Of a stretch of 6,293 bases of DNA, positions 1-5,923 are shown in pieces. The notes beneath the pieces are model-generated. The model was not told the DNA's origin, did not search any database, and saw only the letters and a list, made by a program, of their open reading frames with translations. The stretch's first letter is position 1; every line of letters begins with the position of its first letter. The DNA lies in assembly GCA_014729955.1 (NCBI GenBank), contig WJJA01000501.1, positions 1 to 6,293 of the forward strand, given 5' to 3'. This DNA comes from a bacterium. Lineage in GTDB: Bacteria; Electryoneota; Electryoneia; Electryoneales; Electryoneaceae. A program made the translations under genes and the position numbers.

Positions 1-590
1 CGGTCGAACTGCATACCCTCGACCACCTCGAGCGTGGTGTCCATCGATTTGGCTTCCTCGACCGTAATGACACCGTCTTTGCCGACTTTCTCCATGGCAT
101 CGGAGATAAGCTCACCGATTTCCTGGTCGTTGTTGGCCGAAATGGCACCCACCTGGGCAATTTCGGTTTTGCCGGCGATCGGCTTGGAGTCCTTCTCGAG
201 CTGGGCCACGATCGCCCTGACAGCCTTGTCGATGCCCCGCTTCAGCCCCATCGGGTCGGCACCGGCGGTCACATTCTTGATGCCCTCATGCGCGATGACC
301 TGCGCGAGAACCGTTGCCGTCGTGGTACCGTCACCGGCGACATCAGAGGTCTTCGATGCCACTTCCTTGAGCATCTGGGCGCCCATGTTCTCAAACTTGT
401 CTTCCACCTCGACTTCCTTGGCCACCGTGACACCGTCCTTGGTGACATTGGGCGAGCCAAAGCTCTTATCGAGGACAACATTGCGACCTTTGGGGCCAAG
501 GGTTACCTTGACGGCATTGGCCAGGGAATCGACACCGCGCAGGAGCTTTTCCCGCGCCGATGCATCGTAGGCAATCTGCTTAGCAGCCAT
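1..590 (-). CDS. groEL: Chaperonin GroEL (60 kDa subunit), N-terminal part, cut by window edge
   Basis: Large subunit of the cytoplasmic ATP-driven folding chamber that works with GroES. The window holds the first 196 residues of about 540; the 3' end lies beyond base 1. The start is the ATG at 590-588, opening MAAKQIAYD, with an AGGAG ribosome site at 600-596. The protein aligns with the E. coli family without gaps as far as it goes: LGPKGRN at 31-37, KDGVTVA at 51-57 with the ATP-site aspartate at 52, and GDGTTTAT at 86-93 with the catalytic aspartate at 87. These residues make up the equatorial ATPase domain and the intermediate domain; the last few residues (EGMQFD) reach the apical domain border. 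It lies 102 bp downstream of groES and is probably cotranscribed with it from the CIRCE-controlled promoter. No frameshift or missing key residue is seen. Identification is secure; the rest of the gene is not visible. Confidence 0.98.
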   Translation of the reverse strand, partial: MAAKQIAYDASAREKLLRGVDSLANAVKVTLGPKGRNVVLDKSFGSPNVTKDGVTVAKEVEVEDKFENMGAQMLKEVASKTSDVAGDGTTTATVLAQVIAHEGIKNVTAGADPMGLKRGIDKAVRAIVAQLEKDSKPIAGKTEIAQVGAISANNDQEIGELISDAMEKVGKDGVITVEEAKSMDTTLEVVEGMQFD

Positions 591-595
591 ACACG

Positions 596-600
596 CTCCT
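596..600 (-). promoter_or_regulatory. Ribosome binding site of groEL
   Basis: AGGAG on the minus strand, five bases before the groEL ATG at 590. It supports this start and independent translation initiation of groEL within the groES-groEL message. Confidence 0.7.
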
Positions 601-659
601 CTCGTTTTCTACTGCTCAGTTTCGAATCACCGCTTTCATCCAGGACATAACGTCACTGA

Positions 660-680
660 CAGGACAAACCCACCGTCCTG
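660..680 (-). other. Small hairpin in the groES-groEL intergenic region
   Basis: CAGGAC at 660-665 pairs perfectly with GTCCTG at 675-680 around a 9-base loop, 13 bases after the groES stop. A second CAGGAC copy at 642-647 could compete for the same partner. It has no T-tract, so it is not a standard intrinsic terminator. Intercistronic processing or stability elements are known in groESL messages of several bacteria, but here that role is only inferred; a six-pair stem in GC-rich DNA can also arise by chance. Confidence 0.3.
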
Positions 681-692
681 CGACCACAGCGT

Positions 693-977
693 CTAGATGA
701 CAGCGAGAACGTCACTCTCACGCATGATGAGGTAATCACCGCCGTCGACAGTCACCTCGGTGCCGGAATACTTGCCGTAGAGCACCTTGTCGCCGACCTT
801 GAGCTCCATGGCGATCTTTTCGCCACTGTCCGCGGCTTTGCCGGGACCAACGGCAACGATTTCGCCCTTCTGGGGCTTTTCCTTGGCATTGTCAGGGATA
901 ATGATCCCGCCGGCGGTCTTTTCCTCGGCCTCGAGGGGTTTGACCACTACCCGGTCCGCCAAAGGCTTCACATTCAT
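693..977 (-). CDS. groES: Co-chaperonin GroES (10 kDa)
   Basis: Heptameric lid of the GroEL folding chamber, cytoplasmic. It is 94 residues long, the normal family size. The N-terminus (MNVKPLADRVVVKPLE) gives the first beta strands. The mobile loop that contacts GroEL is visible at about 17-32, containing EKTAGGIIIP. The segment KGEIVAVGPG (about 37-46), the stretch KVGDKVLYGKYSGTEV (about 61-76) and the C-terminal LIMRESDVLAVI are typical of the family. The start ATG at 977 is preceded by a strong AGGAGG ribosome site at 989-984, six bases away. It is first in the groES-groEL operon, with a sigma70-type promoter and CIRCE upstream, so it should be repressed by HrcA and induced when HrcA loses activity under heat or misfolded-protein load. 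HrcA itself is not in the window. Confidence 0.98.
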   Translation of the reverse strand: MNVKPLADRVVVKPLEAEEKTAGGIIIPDNAKEKPQKGEIVAVGPGKAADSGEKIAMELKVGDKVLYGKYSGTEVTVDGGDYLIMRESDVLAVI

Positions 978-983
978 ACAACT

Positions 984-989
984 CCTCCT
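984..989 (-). promoter_or_regulatory. Ribosome binding site of groES
   Basis: Consensus AGGAGG on the minus strand, six bases from the ATG at 977. It is the strongest ribosome site in the window and suits a highly expressed chaperonin gene. Confidence 0.85.
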
Positions 990-1034
990 GTTGAGTTGGT
1001 GTAACTCATTGATTTTGCACTCGCAACCCTCTTG

Positions 1035-1061
1035 TTAGCACTCGCACCAATCGAGTGCCAA
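1035..1061 (-). promoter_or_regulatory. CIRCE element, HrcA operator of groES-groEL
   Basis: On the minus strand the arms are TTGGCACTC and GAGTGCTAA, separated by exactly nine bases. This matches the CIRCE consensus (TTAGCACTC-N9-GAGTGCTAA) at 17 of 18 arm positions. It lies between the predicted transcription start (about 1070) and the groES ribosome site, the usual place for CIRCE in the 5' leader. HrcA is the known repressor for this element; its presence elsewhere in the genome is inferred from the element. Confidence 0.95.
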
Positions 1062-1076
1062 CAGTGCGGACACGGA

Positions 1077-1105
1077 AAATTACACGATTTGCGGCCGGAT
1101 GTCAA
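1077..1105 (-). promoter_or_regulatory. Sigma70-type promoter of groES-groEL
   Basis: Minus strand: a perfect -35 TTGACA at 1105-1100, a 17-base spacer, and -10 TAATTT at 1082-1077. Transcription would start near 1070, just upstream of CIRCE. Both boxes and the spacing are close to the housekeeping consensus, which together with CIRCE fits HrcA-repressed transcription by the main sigma factor, not a sigma32-only promoter. Confidence 0.85.
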
Positions 1106-1159
1106 GGGGAATGTGAGGCGAAATTTCGGTATGTCCAGGGATGCTCATATCCGGCCGCA
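1090..1159. repeat. 11-bp inverted repeat in the groES/HU divergent region
   Basis: TGCGGCCGGAT at 1090-1100 is perfectly repeated in inverse as ATCCGGCCGCA at 1149-1159, with 48 bases between the arms. The left arm fills most of the spacer between the -35 and -10 boxes of the groES promoter and touches the -35 box. It could be a pair of binding sites for a regulator or could form a cruciform or hairpin. The repeat is seen directly; any function is inference. Confidence 0.6.
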
Positions 1160-1261
1160 GACTGACACACGCACGGTAACGAGCCCTCCCCGAGCACCGG
1201 GACAGGCACCGCAGCCACTCATCCCGTTCACCCGCTCTGCAACGGATCTGCAAGAAAACAC

Positions 1262-1290
1262 TTGATTTACAGCGAGAAGAATTGTATTCT
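1262..1290 (+). promoter_or_regulatory. Predicted sigma70-type promoter of the HU gene
   Basis: Plus strand: -35 TTGATT at 1262-1267, a 17-base spacer, -10 TATTCT at 1285-1290, in a locally AT-rich patch of a GC-rich region. The start site would be near 1297, giving a leader of about 67 bases. It is oriented away from the groES promoter, making this a divergent regulatory region. Confidence 0.65.
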
Positions 1291-1363
1291 ACTATTTGAT
1301 CGTGTTTCGCGGCCCTGCCGCACCGCGTGCCATCATGCAGCCCGATCACTGGAGAGTTCACGT

Positions 1364-1762
1364 ATGGGTAATGTCACAAAGAAAGACTTGGTCGAAGAGA
1401 TCGCCGGCCGTACCGGTCTGACTCAGGTCGACACGAAGATCGTCGTTGAGAGTTTCCTCGAGGCGATGGCAACCGCGCTCAAAGCGGGCAACAACATCGA
1501 AATCCGTGGCTTCGGCAGGTTCAAGATCAAGCGGAAGAAGGCACGCACCGCCCGCAATCCCCGTACTAACGAGTACATTCAGGTCGAGGAAGGCTACAAG
1601 CCGATCTTCGAGGCATCGCGGGAGTTGCGCAAACGCGTGGATACGGCCTACCGGCAAGGTGTCAGGTCAGATGAGCAGAGCCAACAGGAATTGCCTGTCA
1701 GCCCATCGCATTTCCAGCAGCCGCCGGCCGAACCTTTCACGCCACCGCTGCAGGCAACCTGA
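1364..1762 (+). CDS. HU/IHF-family DNA-binding protein with a Gln/Pro-rich C-terminal tail
   Basis: Small nucleoid protein that would bind and bend DNA as a dimer. Residues 1-92 form a complete HU/IHF fold: TKKDLVEEIAGRTGLT (helices), EIRGFGRF at 46-53, and the DNA-binding arm KARTARNPRT at 59-68 with the intercalating proline at 66. VEEGYKPIFEASRELRKRV (74-92) closes the fold. The start ATG at 1364 has GGAGA at 1351-1355, eight bases upstream; the frame is open further upstream, but that part lacks family similarity and spans the promoter. At 132 residues it is about 40 longer than a typical HU. The extra part (about 93-132) is low in complexity, rich in Q, P and S, and not basic like the Lys/Ala tails of some actinobacterial or chlamydial HU-like proteins. 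The sequence alone does not separate HU from IHF, so no symbol is given. Confidence 0.93.
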   Translation: MGNVTKKDLVEEIAGRTGLTQVDTKIVVESFLEAMATALKAGNNIEIRGFGRFKIKRKKARTARNPRTNEYIQVEEGYKPIFEASRELRKRVDTAYRQGVRSDEQSQQELPVSPSHFQQPPAEPFTPPLQAT

Positions 1763-1795
1763 CCCGGCCGCTGCCAGGCCAACAGAAGGCTCCGT

Positions 1796-1816
1796 CCGCC
1801 CCCTCACCGCGGGCGG
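1796..1816. other. GC hairpin between convergent HU and tlpA-like genes
   Basis: CCGCCC at 1796-1801 and GGGCGG at 1811-1816 form a six-pair GC stem with a nine-base loop, 33 bases after the HU stop and about 80 bases after the end of the opposing gene. There is no T-tract on either strand, so intrinsic termination is not supported. It may slow polymerase or protect 3' ends, or may mean nothing in GC-rich DNA. Confidence 0.25.
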
Positions 1817-1894
1817 CACAGACGGGTGCTGCCCCCCTCCAGGCTTCGCCGGAATCGACTCCACCCCTTTGCCATCCGGGGCGACTCACTGCGT

Positions 1895-2695
1895 TCACTC
1901 AGCCCAGAGCTTCACCGCCGCCTGCTTCAGCTGCTTGGACCAGGTCCGCAGATCGGTTATGTCGATCCCCATGTCTTCGGCAACATCCGCGGGCTTCTCA
2001 CCACATTCGACCCGTATCACCGCCTGCCACCGCTCCTTCGGAGTGAGCTCGGCCGCCGCCGGCGGGGCGCTGTCTGATGACTCCTCCACCGCCACCTGAT
2101 CGCCCGCAACCTCGACTTCGCCCGACGCCGGTGCTTCACCGGCCTTGATTGCCGCGTAGATGCCCTCGAGCTTCTCCGTGAGGTTCGTGGACTCGTCGTA
2201 CCCGGAAGCCGAATAGAATACCGAGCCGTCGGGCGCGATGACAAAAAGCGCAGGCACCGATTTGACGCCGTAGCGCTTGGCGGTCCGGGCATAGGTGTCG
2301 AGCAGCACCGTCACATCGTATCCCTTGTCTTTCACGAAAGGTCCGACCTTGTCGACCCCTTCCTTGTCGATACTGACAAAGAACGCCTTGACCGGCTCAC
2401 CTTCGTGTTTCTTGAGGAAGGCCCCTATCTGCGGAATCTCTTTCTGGCACGGTTTGCAGTACGTGGCCCAGAAGTTGACAATGACCGTGTGTTTGACGTC
2501 GTTGGCATACGGCTTGAGCAGCGTATCGCCACACCACACCCTGAGCACTTCGCGTGAGCCGCCGAGTGCCGGCAGTGAGAATGTCGGCGCTTTCTCTCCC
2601 GGCTTGATCAACGCACCGCTGTCGGCCGCCATCGTTCGTGTTCCACACACGCTCAGTCCTACCACCACTGCAAACCCAACAAACGTCCTTCGCAT
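1895..2695 (-). CDS. Exported TlpA/ResA-like thioredoxin with C-terminal helix-turn-helix-like segment
   Basis: Probable thiol-disulfide oxidoreductase acting outside the cytoplasm, 266 residues. Residues 1-24 form a signal peptide: MRR, a hydrophobic core FVGFAVVVGLSV, then a TMAA cleavage region. A cysteine at 17 sits in LSVCG, a poor lipobox because V precedes C. The thioredoxin domain spans about 28-186: PGEKAPTFSLPAL, NFWATYCKPC with the CxxC pair at 80 and 83, and the cis-proline in KSVPALFV at 148. A Ser/Pro/Ala/Glu-rich linker (about 187-215) follows. Residues 217-266 (LTPKERWQAVIRVECGEKP, then VAEDMGIDITDLRTWSKQ) resemble a transposase-type helix-turn-helix. Additional cysteines lie at 55 and 231. 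The start has GAGAGGGG at 2707-2700. It lies 15 bp after proC and is probably cotranscribed. Substrate is unknown; a cytochrome-c maturation or general reductase role would be a guess. Confidence 0.85.
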   Translation of the reverse strand: MRRTFVGFAVVVGLSVCGTRTMAADSGALIKPGEKAPTFSLPALGGSREVLRVWCGDTLLKPYANDVKHTVIVNFWATYCKPCQKEIPQIGAFLKKHEGEPVKAFFVSIDKEGVDKVGPFVKDKGYDVTVLLDTYARTAKRYGVKSVPALFVIAPDGSVFYSASGYDESTNLTEKLEGIYAAIKAGEAPASGEVEVAGDQVAVEESSDSAPPAAAELTPKERWQAVIRVECGEKPADVAEDMGIDITDLRTWSKQLKQAAVKLWAE

Positions 2696-2699
2696 CGTG

Positions 2700-2707
2700 C
2701 CCCTCTC
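2700..2707 (-). promoter_or_regulatory. Ribosome binding site of the tlpA-like gene
   Basis: GAGAGGGG on the minus strand lies within the 15-bp gap between the proC stop and the tlpA-like ATG (2695), with about six bases between its AGAGG core and the start. It supports the chosen start and tandem translation from one message. Confidence 0.6.
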
Positions 2708-2710
2708 GAC

Positions 2711-3520
2711 TTAGGATCCAAGCTCGCGTGCGCGCCGCGTGGCGTCGGCTACCGCACGAATGATCGCATATTTCACCCGGTGCTCCTCCAGCGCCATCAA
2801 CCCGCGCACGGTCGTGCCGCCGGGAGACATAACCGCCGATTTGAGCACCGATGGCGCCTCGCCGGTCTGTTCGACCATACCGGCCGCCCCGCGCACAGTC
2901 TGCACAGCCAGCCGCCGTGCCGTATCGTATGGCAATCCGGCGGACACACCGCCTTCGATGAGCGCTTCGATAAACAGGTACACGTAGGCCGGACCGCTGC
3001 CGGACAGTCCGGTGACCGCATCCATGAGCTTCTCCTGCACGCGCACGACCTCACCGCATGCACCGAGCACATGCTCGGCCACCGAAGCATCATCGTCGGT
3101 ACAGGCATCGTTCAGCGCATAGGCGCTGACTCCCTCACCGATAAGCGCGGGGGTATTGGGCATTACTCGACAGATATGCCGGGAGTCTCCCAGCAGCTGC
3201 CCGAGTGCGGCGATCGTGACGCCCGCCGCAATCGAACACCAGAGGACTTCGGCCTTCCCGGCGTGAAGCGCCGCCAGGGGCTGCAGGGCGCTTGCCATGT
3301 CCTGGGGTTTGACCGCAACGACAACGACCCGAGGGACGGTGTCACCCTCGAACCACTCCTTCGGCGCGCACCACTTCACTTCGGACGGCAGGTACCGGTG
3401 GGCATCCTTGCGCTGGTCCCACGCCAGGACCGTCACATCTGCGCCATACCGTTTCAGAAGCCCGCGGACAAACGCCGATCCCATGTTTCCCGTGCCCAAC
3501 ACTGCCACGTTCACAGGCAT
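2711..3520 (-). CDS. proC: Pyrroline-5-carboxylate reductase
   Basis: Last step of proline synthesis: NAD(P)H-dependent reduction of 1-pyrroline-5-carboxylate to L-proline in the cytoplasm. It is 269 residues long, the usual size. The N-terminal Rossmann domain shows VAVLGTGNMGSAF with the dinucleotide-binding glycines at 9-14, VVVAVKPQDM at 66-75, SIAAGVT at 96-102 and RVMPNTPALIGEG at 118-130. The C-terminal dimer and active-site domain shows DAVTGLSGSGPAYVY at 167-181 and the family signature around 228-246 (SAVMSPGGTTVRG). The frame is open upstream to 3706, but the extra residues lack family similarity. The ATG at 3520 has AAAGGG only one base away; a GTG at 3514, giving MNVAVLG, would be seven bases from it and is a strong alternative start. 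First in a likely unit with the tlpA-like gene. Confidence 0.97.
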   Translation of the reverse strand: MPVNVAVLGTGNMGSAFVRGLLKRYGADVTVLAWDQRKDAHRYLPSEVKWCAPKEWFEGDTVPRVVVVAVKPQDMASALQPLAALHAGKAEVLWCSIAAGVTIAALGQLLGDSRHICRVMPNTPALIGEGVSAYALNDACTDDDASVAEHVLGACGEVVRVQEKLMDAVTGLSGSGPAYVYLFIEALIEGGVSAGLPYDTARRLAVQTVRGAAGMVEQTGEAPSVLKSAVMSPGGTTVRGLMALEEHRVKYAIIRAVADATRRARELGS

Positions 3521-3908
3521 ACCCTTTCGCGTCCGGACTCCGCCCCGGCTCAAAGACCGGCCCGAGCCCGTCATGGCGGATACGGCAGAACACGAAGAAG
3601 ATACTAGTCGGGTATGGCCCTCGTGAGTGTCTAAGCTCGATTTTTGTGGCTGGCTACGAGACGGCGGGCGTTCCTCAGGCAGATGCTTCAGCCGCAACGC
3701 ACGCACCGTGGGCTATCTGCATGTTCTACCCGGGGGCACGAAGCGCACTGAACAGCATCGCCCGACGATAACCGTCAGAGCTTCTCACCTGATGGGACAG
3801 GCATGGTCGTGATGCCCTGGGAGCACCATTCAGAAAGCCTCTCTACACGCCGGCATCCTGAGCCTGTCGGAGGGCGATTAACCCCTTCCGTCATCATGTG
3901 AGAGACTC
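3521..3908. other. 388-bp stretch without a gene between proC and rho
   Basis: No reading frame here resembles a protein, and no tRNA or familiar small RNA fold was recognised. It must hold the proC promoter on the minus strand, but no convincing -35/-10 pair was found; TATCTT near 3590 lacks a good -35 partner. Two modest structures are visible: an imperfect hairpin around 3798-3819 (CAGGCAT against ATGCCCTG, one bulge) and a 17-base imperfect palindrome at 3857-3873. No T-tract terminator follows rho. Confidence 0.6.
3857..3873. repeat. Imperfect palindrome resembling a widespread intergenic repeat motif
   Basis: CCTGAGCCTGTCGGAGG, 36 bases after the rho stop in the direction of transcription. 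It differs at two positions from CCTGAGCTTGTCGAAGG, a short motif I recall as common between genes in many bacterial genomes and metagenomic contigs. Only one copy is in this window, so its repeat status cannot be shown here. Assignment rests on memory of the motif. Confidence 0.4.
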
Positions 3909-5156
3909 TTACTTTTTCATCATCTCGAGGAACTCTTTGTTGGTTTTTGTCCCGCTCATCTTATCGGAGAGGAACTCCATCATCTCCACCGGCGTCATCG
4001 TCGCCAGGAATTTGCGCAGCACCCACATGTGGTTGAGCTCTTCCTTGCTCAGCAGCAGCTCTTCCTTGCGGGTTCCGGAACGCATGATATCGATCGCGGG
4101 CCAGATGCGGCGGTCGGCAATTTTGCGGTCGAGCACGAGCTCCATGTTGCCCGTCCCCTTGAACTCCTCGAAAATGACCTCATCCATGCGGCTGCCGGTT
4201 TCGATGAGCGCGGTGGCGATAATCGTAAGGCTTCCGCCGCTGTCGATGTTGCGTGCGGCGCCGAAGAAACGTTTCGGCTTGTACAGGGCCTGTGAATCGA
4301 CACCACCGGAGAGGATACGTCCCGAATGCGGCGCAACCGTGTTGTGGGCGCGGGCCAGGCGGGTGATACTGTCGAGCAGAATAACGACATCCTTGTTGTG
4401 CTCAACCAGACGCTTCGCCCGTTCGATAGCCATCTCCGCCACGACCACGTGGCGTTCCGCCGGCTCGTCGAAGGTGGAGCTGATGATTTCCCCGTTGACC
4501 GAGCGCTGCATGTCGGTGACTTCTTCAGGGCGCTCATCGATGAGCAGCACAATCAGGAATACGTTCTCATGGTTTTTGAGGATAGCGTTGGCGATGCTCT
4601 TGAGCAGGACTGTCTTTCCGGTACGCGGCGGCGCCACGATCAGGCCCCGCTGCCCCTTTCCGATAGGCGTGAGCAGGTTCATAATCCTGGTGGAGACATC
4701 CTTGGCATCATGCTCCAGGTTGAAACGCTCTTCGGGAAACAGCGGCGTGAGCTCATCGAACGTTATCTTGCGCTTGCAGACCTCGGGGTCTTCGAAATTG
4801 ACCATTTCGACCCGCAGGAGCGCGAAGTAGCGCTCGGAATCTTTCGGCGGACGCACCTGGCCCGAGACGGTGTCGCCGGTGCGCAGGTAGAAACGCTTTA
4901 TCTGTGATGGCGAGACGTAGATGTCGTCGGGACCACTCAGATAGCTGTTGGATGGCGAACGGAGAAACCCGAAGCCGTCGGGCATGATTTCCAGCACACC
5001 CTCGGCAAACATCTGCCCGTTCTGCGCCGCCTGCTGCTGCAGGATCTTGAACACCAGCTCCTGGCGGCTCATGTTGCGGGACTCACCGATACTGAGATCC
5101 GAGGCGATCTCGTTCAGCTCGACCATCGATTTGACTTTCAACTCAGCTACGTTCAT
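3909..5156 (-). CDS. rho: Transcription termination factor Rho
   Basis: Hexameric RNA-dependent ATPase and helicase that ends transcription on untranslated C-rich RNA; cytoplasmic. It has 415 residues, close to the 419 of E. coli, with no insertion domain. Domains: an N-terminal helical region (about 1-45), then the cold-shock-like primary RNA site (about 51-120: GVLEIMPDGFGFLR, DDIYVSPSQIKRF, GDTVSGQVRPPK). The ATPase core follows: P-loop APPRTGKT at 175-182, LLIDERPEEV at 204-213, Walker B DVVILLDS at 256-263, the Q-loop in LSGGVDSQAL at 282-291 and the R-loop in GSRMDEVIFEEFKGTGNMEL at 321-340. The ATG at 5156 is preferred because AGAGGAG at 5168-5162 lies five bases away; an in-frame TTG directly before it is too close. 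It is apparently monocistronic, with a predicted promoter near 5267-5294 and a leader hairpin. Confidence 0.98.
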   Translation of the reverse strand: MNVAELKVKSMVELNEIASDLSIGESRNMSRQELVFKILQQQAAQNGQMFAEGVLEIMPDGFGFLRSPSNSYLSGPDDIYVSPSQIKRFYLRTGDTVSGQVRPPKDSERYFALLRVEMVNFEDPEVCKRKITFDELTPLFPEERFNLEHDAKDVSTRIMNLLTPIGKGQRGLIVAPPRTGKTVLLKSIANAILKNHENVFLIVLLIDERPEEVTDMQRSVNGEIISSTFDEPAERHVVVAEMAIERAKRLVEHNKDVVILLDSITRLARAHNTVAPHSGRILSGGVDSQALYKPKRFFGAARNIDSGGSLTIIATALIETGSRMDEVIFEEFKGTGNMELVLDRKIADRRIWPAIDIMRSGTRKEELLLSKEELNHMWVLRKFLATMTPVEMMEFLSDKMSGTKTNKEFLEMMKK

Positions 5157-5161
5157 CAAGA

Positions 5162-5168
5162 CTCCTCT
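5162..5168 (-). promoter_or_regulatory. Ribosome binding site deciding the rho start
   Basis: AGAGGAG on the minus strand, five bases from the ATG at 5156 but only two from the in-frame TTG at 5159. The spacing favours the ATG and a protein starting MNVAEL. Confidence 0.75.
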
Positions 5169-5221
5169 AGAAGTGAAACGGAATCGACCGGTAGCAACTT
5201 CGGGCAGAAGCCGCTGGTGGG

Positions 5222-5236
5222 CATGGGTTTCCCATG
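5222..5236 (-). other. Hairpin in the rho leader
   Basis: CATGGG and CCCATG form a perfect six-pair stem with a three-base loop (AAA on the minus strand), about 65 bases before the rho start and inside the predicted leader. Rho is autoregulated by attenuation in its leader in E. coli; whether this hairpin takes part in anything similar is inference. It could instead be a protein-binding palindrome. Confidence 0.4.
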
Positions 5237-5266
5237 AAGCCCCGGTCGGGAGTGGAGATTTCTGCG

Positions 5267-5294
5267 ATAATGGTAGGCATGGTACTTTTGTCAG
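5267..5294 (-). promoter_or_regulatory. Predicted promoter of rho
   Basis: Minus strand: -35 CTGACA at 5294-5289 (five of six consensus bases), a 16-base spacer, -10 CATTAT at 5272-5267 (four of six). Transcription would start near 5260 and give a leader of roughly 100 bases. It lies in a local AT-rich dip. This is a pattern match only. Confidence 0.45.
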
Positions 5295-5923
5295 GTTTTC
5301 AGTCCGCGGCGTTGGGCAACGGTGTCAGCCCCGCCGGCAGCGCACATCAGCAGCCATTCTCACGGCGACCACACAGCGCCGGACGTACCGGGAGTAAGGG
5401 TAGGCACACGGACAAGCGGTCCGGCCTGGACATTGTCAATCTCTCTGGGTACCGCTTATGGAAAAACAGGGATTGGATTGTCTACGCGTAACGCGTTGAC
5501 CCTGCGGGTTCACGACATGCAGTAGTGCCGACCGGTGCCGGCCCTATTCACCCATAAAATGCTCTCATGGTCCATGTCGTGTCAAGCCCTGGCCCCGTGC
5601 GGGCGTTTCCCACGTGTCTCCGGCCACGCATCGGCCGGCAGACCGGAAGCCTTTTGGCTGACTTCTGTCCCTGGTGAACCGACCACCACACGCGGCGCTA
5701 CCACGGCGGCTCCACCTGATAAGACAGCAAGATGCGTACCGAACCCGCGCCGCCGGGCGGCACGCGCAGTAGCGCACTGCTCCACCATTCGGCTGAGGGG
5801 CGTTCGGCGCCCTACGACGACAGATGGTGTCAGCTGCAGCGGTCACCGCATCAGGACCGACAGCATAGACAATACGATCTCGTCCTGCGGTTGATTTTCC
5901 GGCGATCTCACGTGGCGACGACC

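Noticed and set aside
34..570. Long plus-strand open frame opposite groEL
   Set aside because: Shadow of the highly conserved groEL reading frame.
1262..1363. 34-residue upstream extension of the HU frame
   Set aside because: It would start inside the predicted -35 box, has no HU similarity, and the internal ATG has a proper ribosome site.
1446..2099. 217-residue plus-strand frame overlapping HU and the tlpA-like gene
   Set aside because: Out of frame with HU, Arg/Ser-rich, crosses the intergenic gap and runs antisense to a real gene.
2780..3607. 275-residue plus-strand frame opposite proC
   Set aside because: Antisense shadow of proC, whose protein is unmistakable on the other strand.
3521..3706. 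62-residue upstream extension of ProC
   Set aside because: ProC proteins begin just before the GxGxxG motif; the extension is low in similarity and lacks a ribosome site.
3798..3819. Hairpin as a rho terminator
   Set aside because: The stem has a bulge, there is no T-tract, and it lies about 90 bases past the rho stop, so intrinsic termination is not supported.
5484..5497. Tandem ACGCGT copies
   Set aside because: Two six-base copies one base apart in GC-rich DNA, without promoter or gene context, are too short to call a feature.
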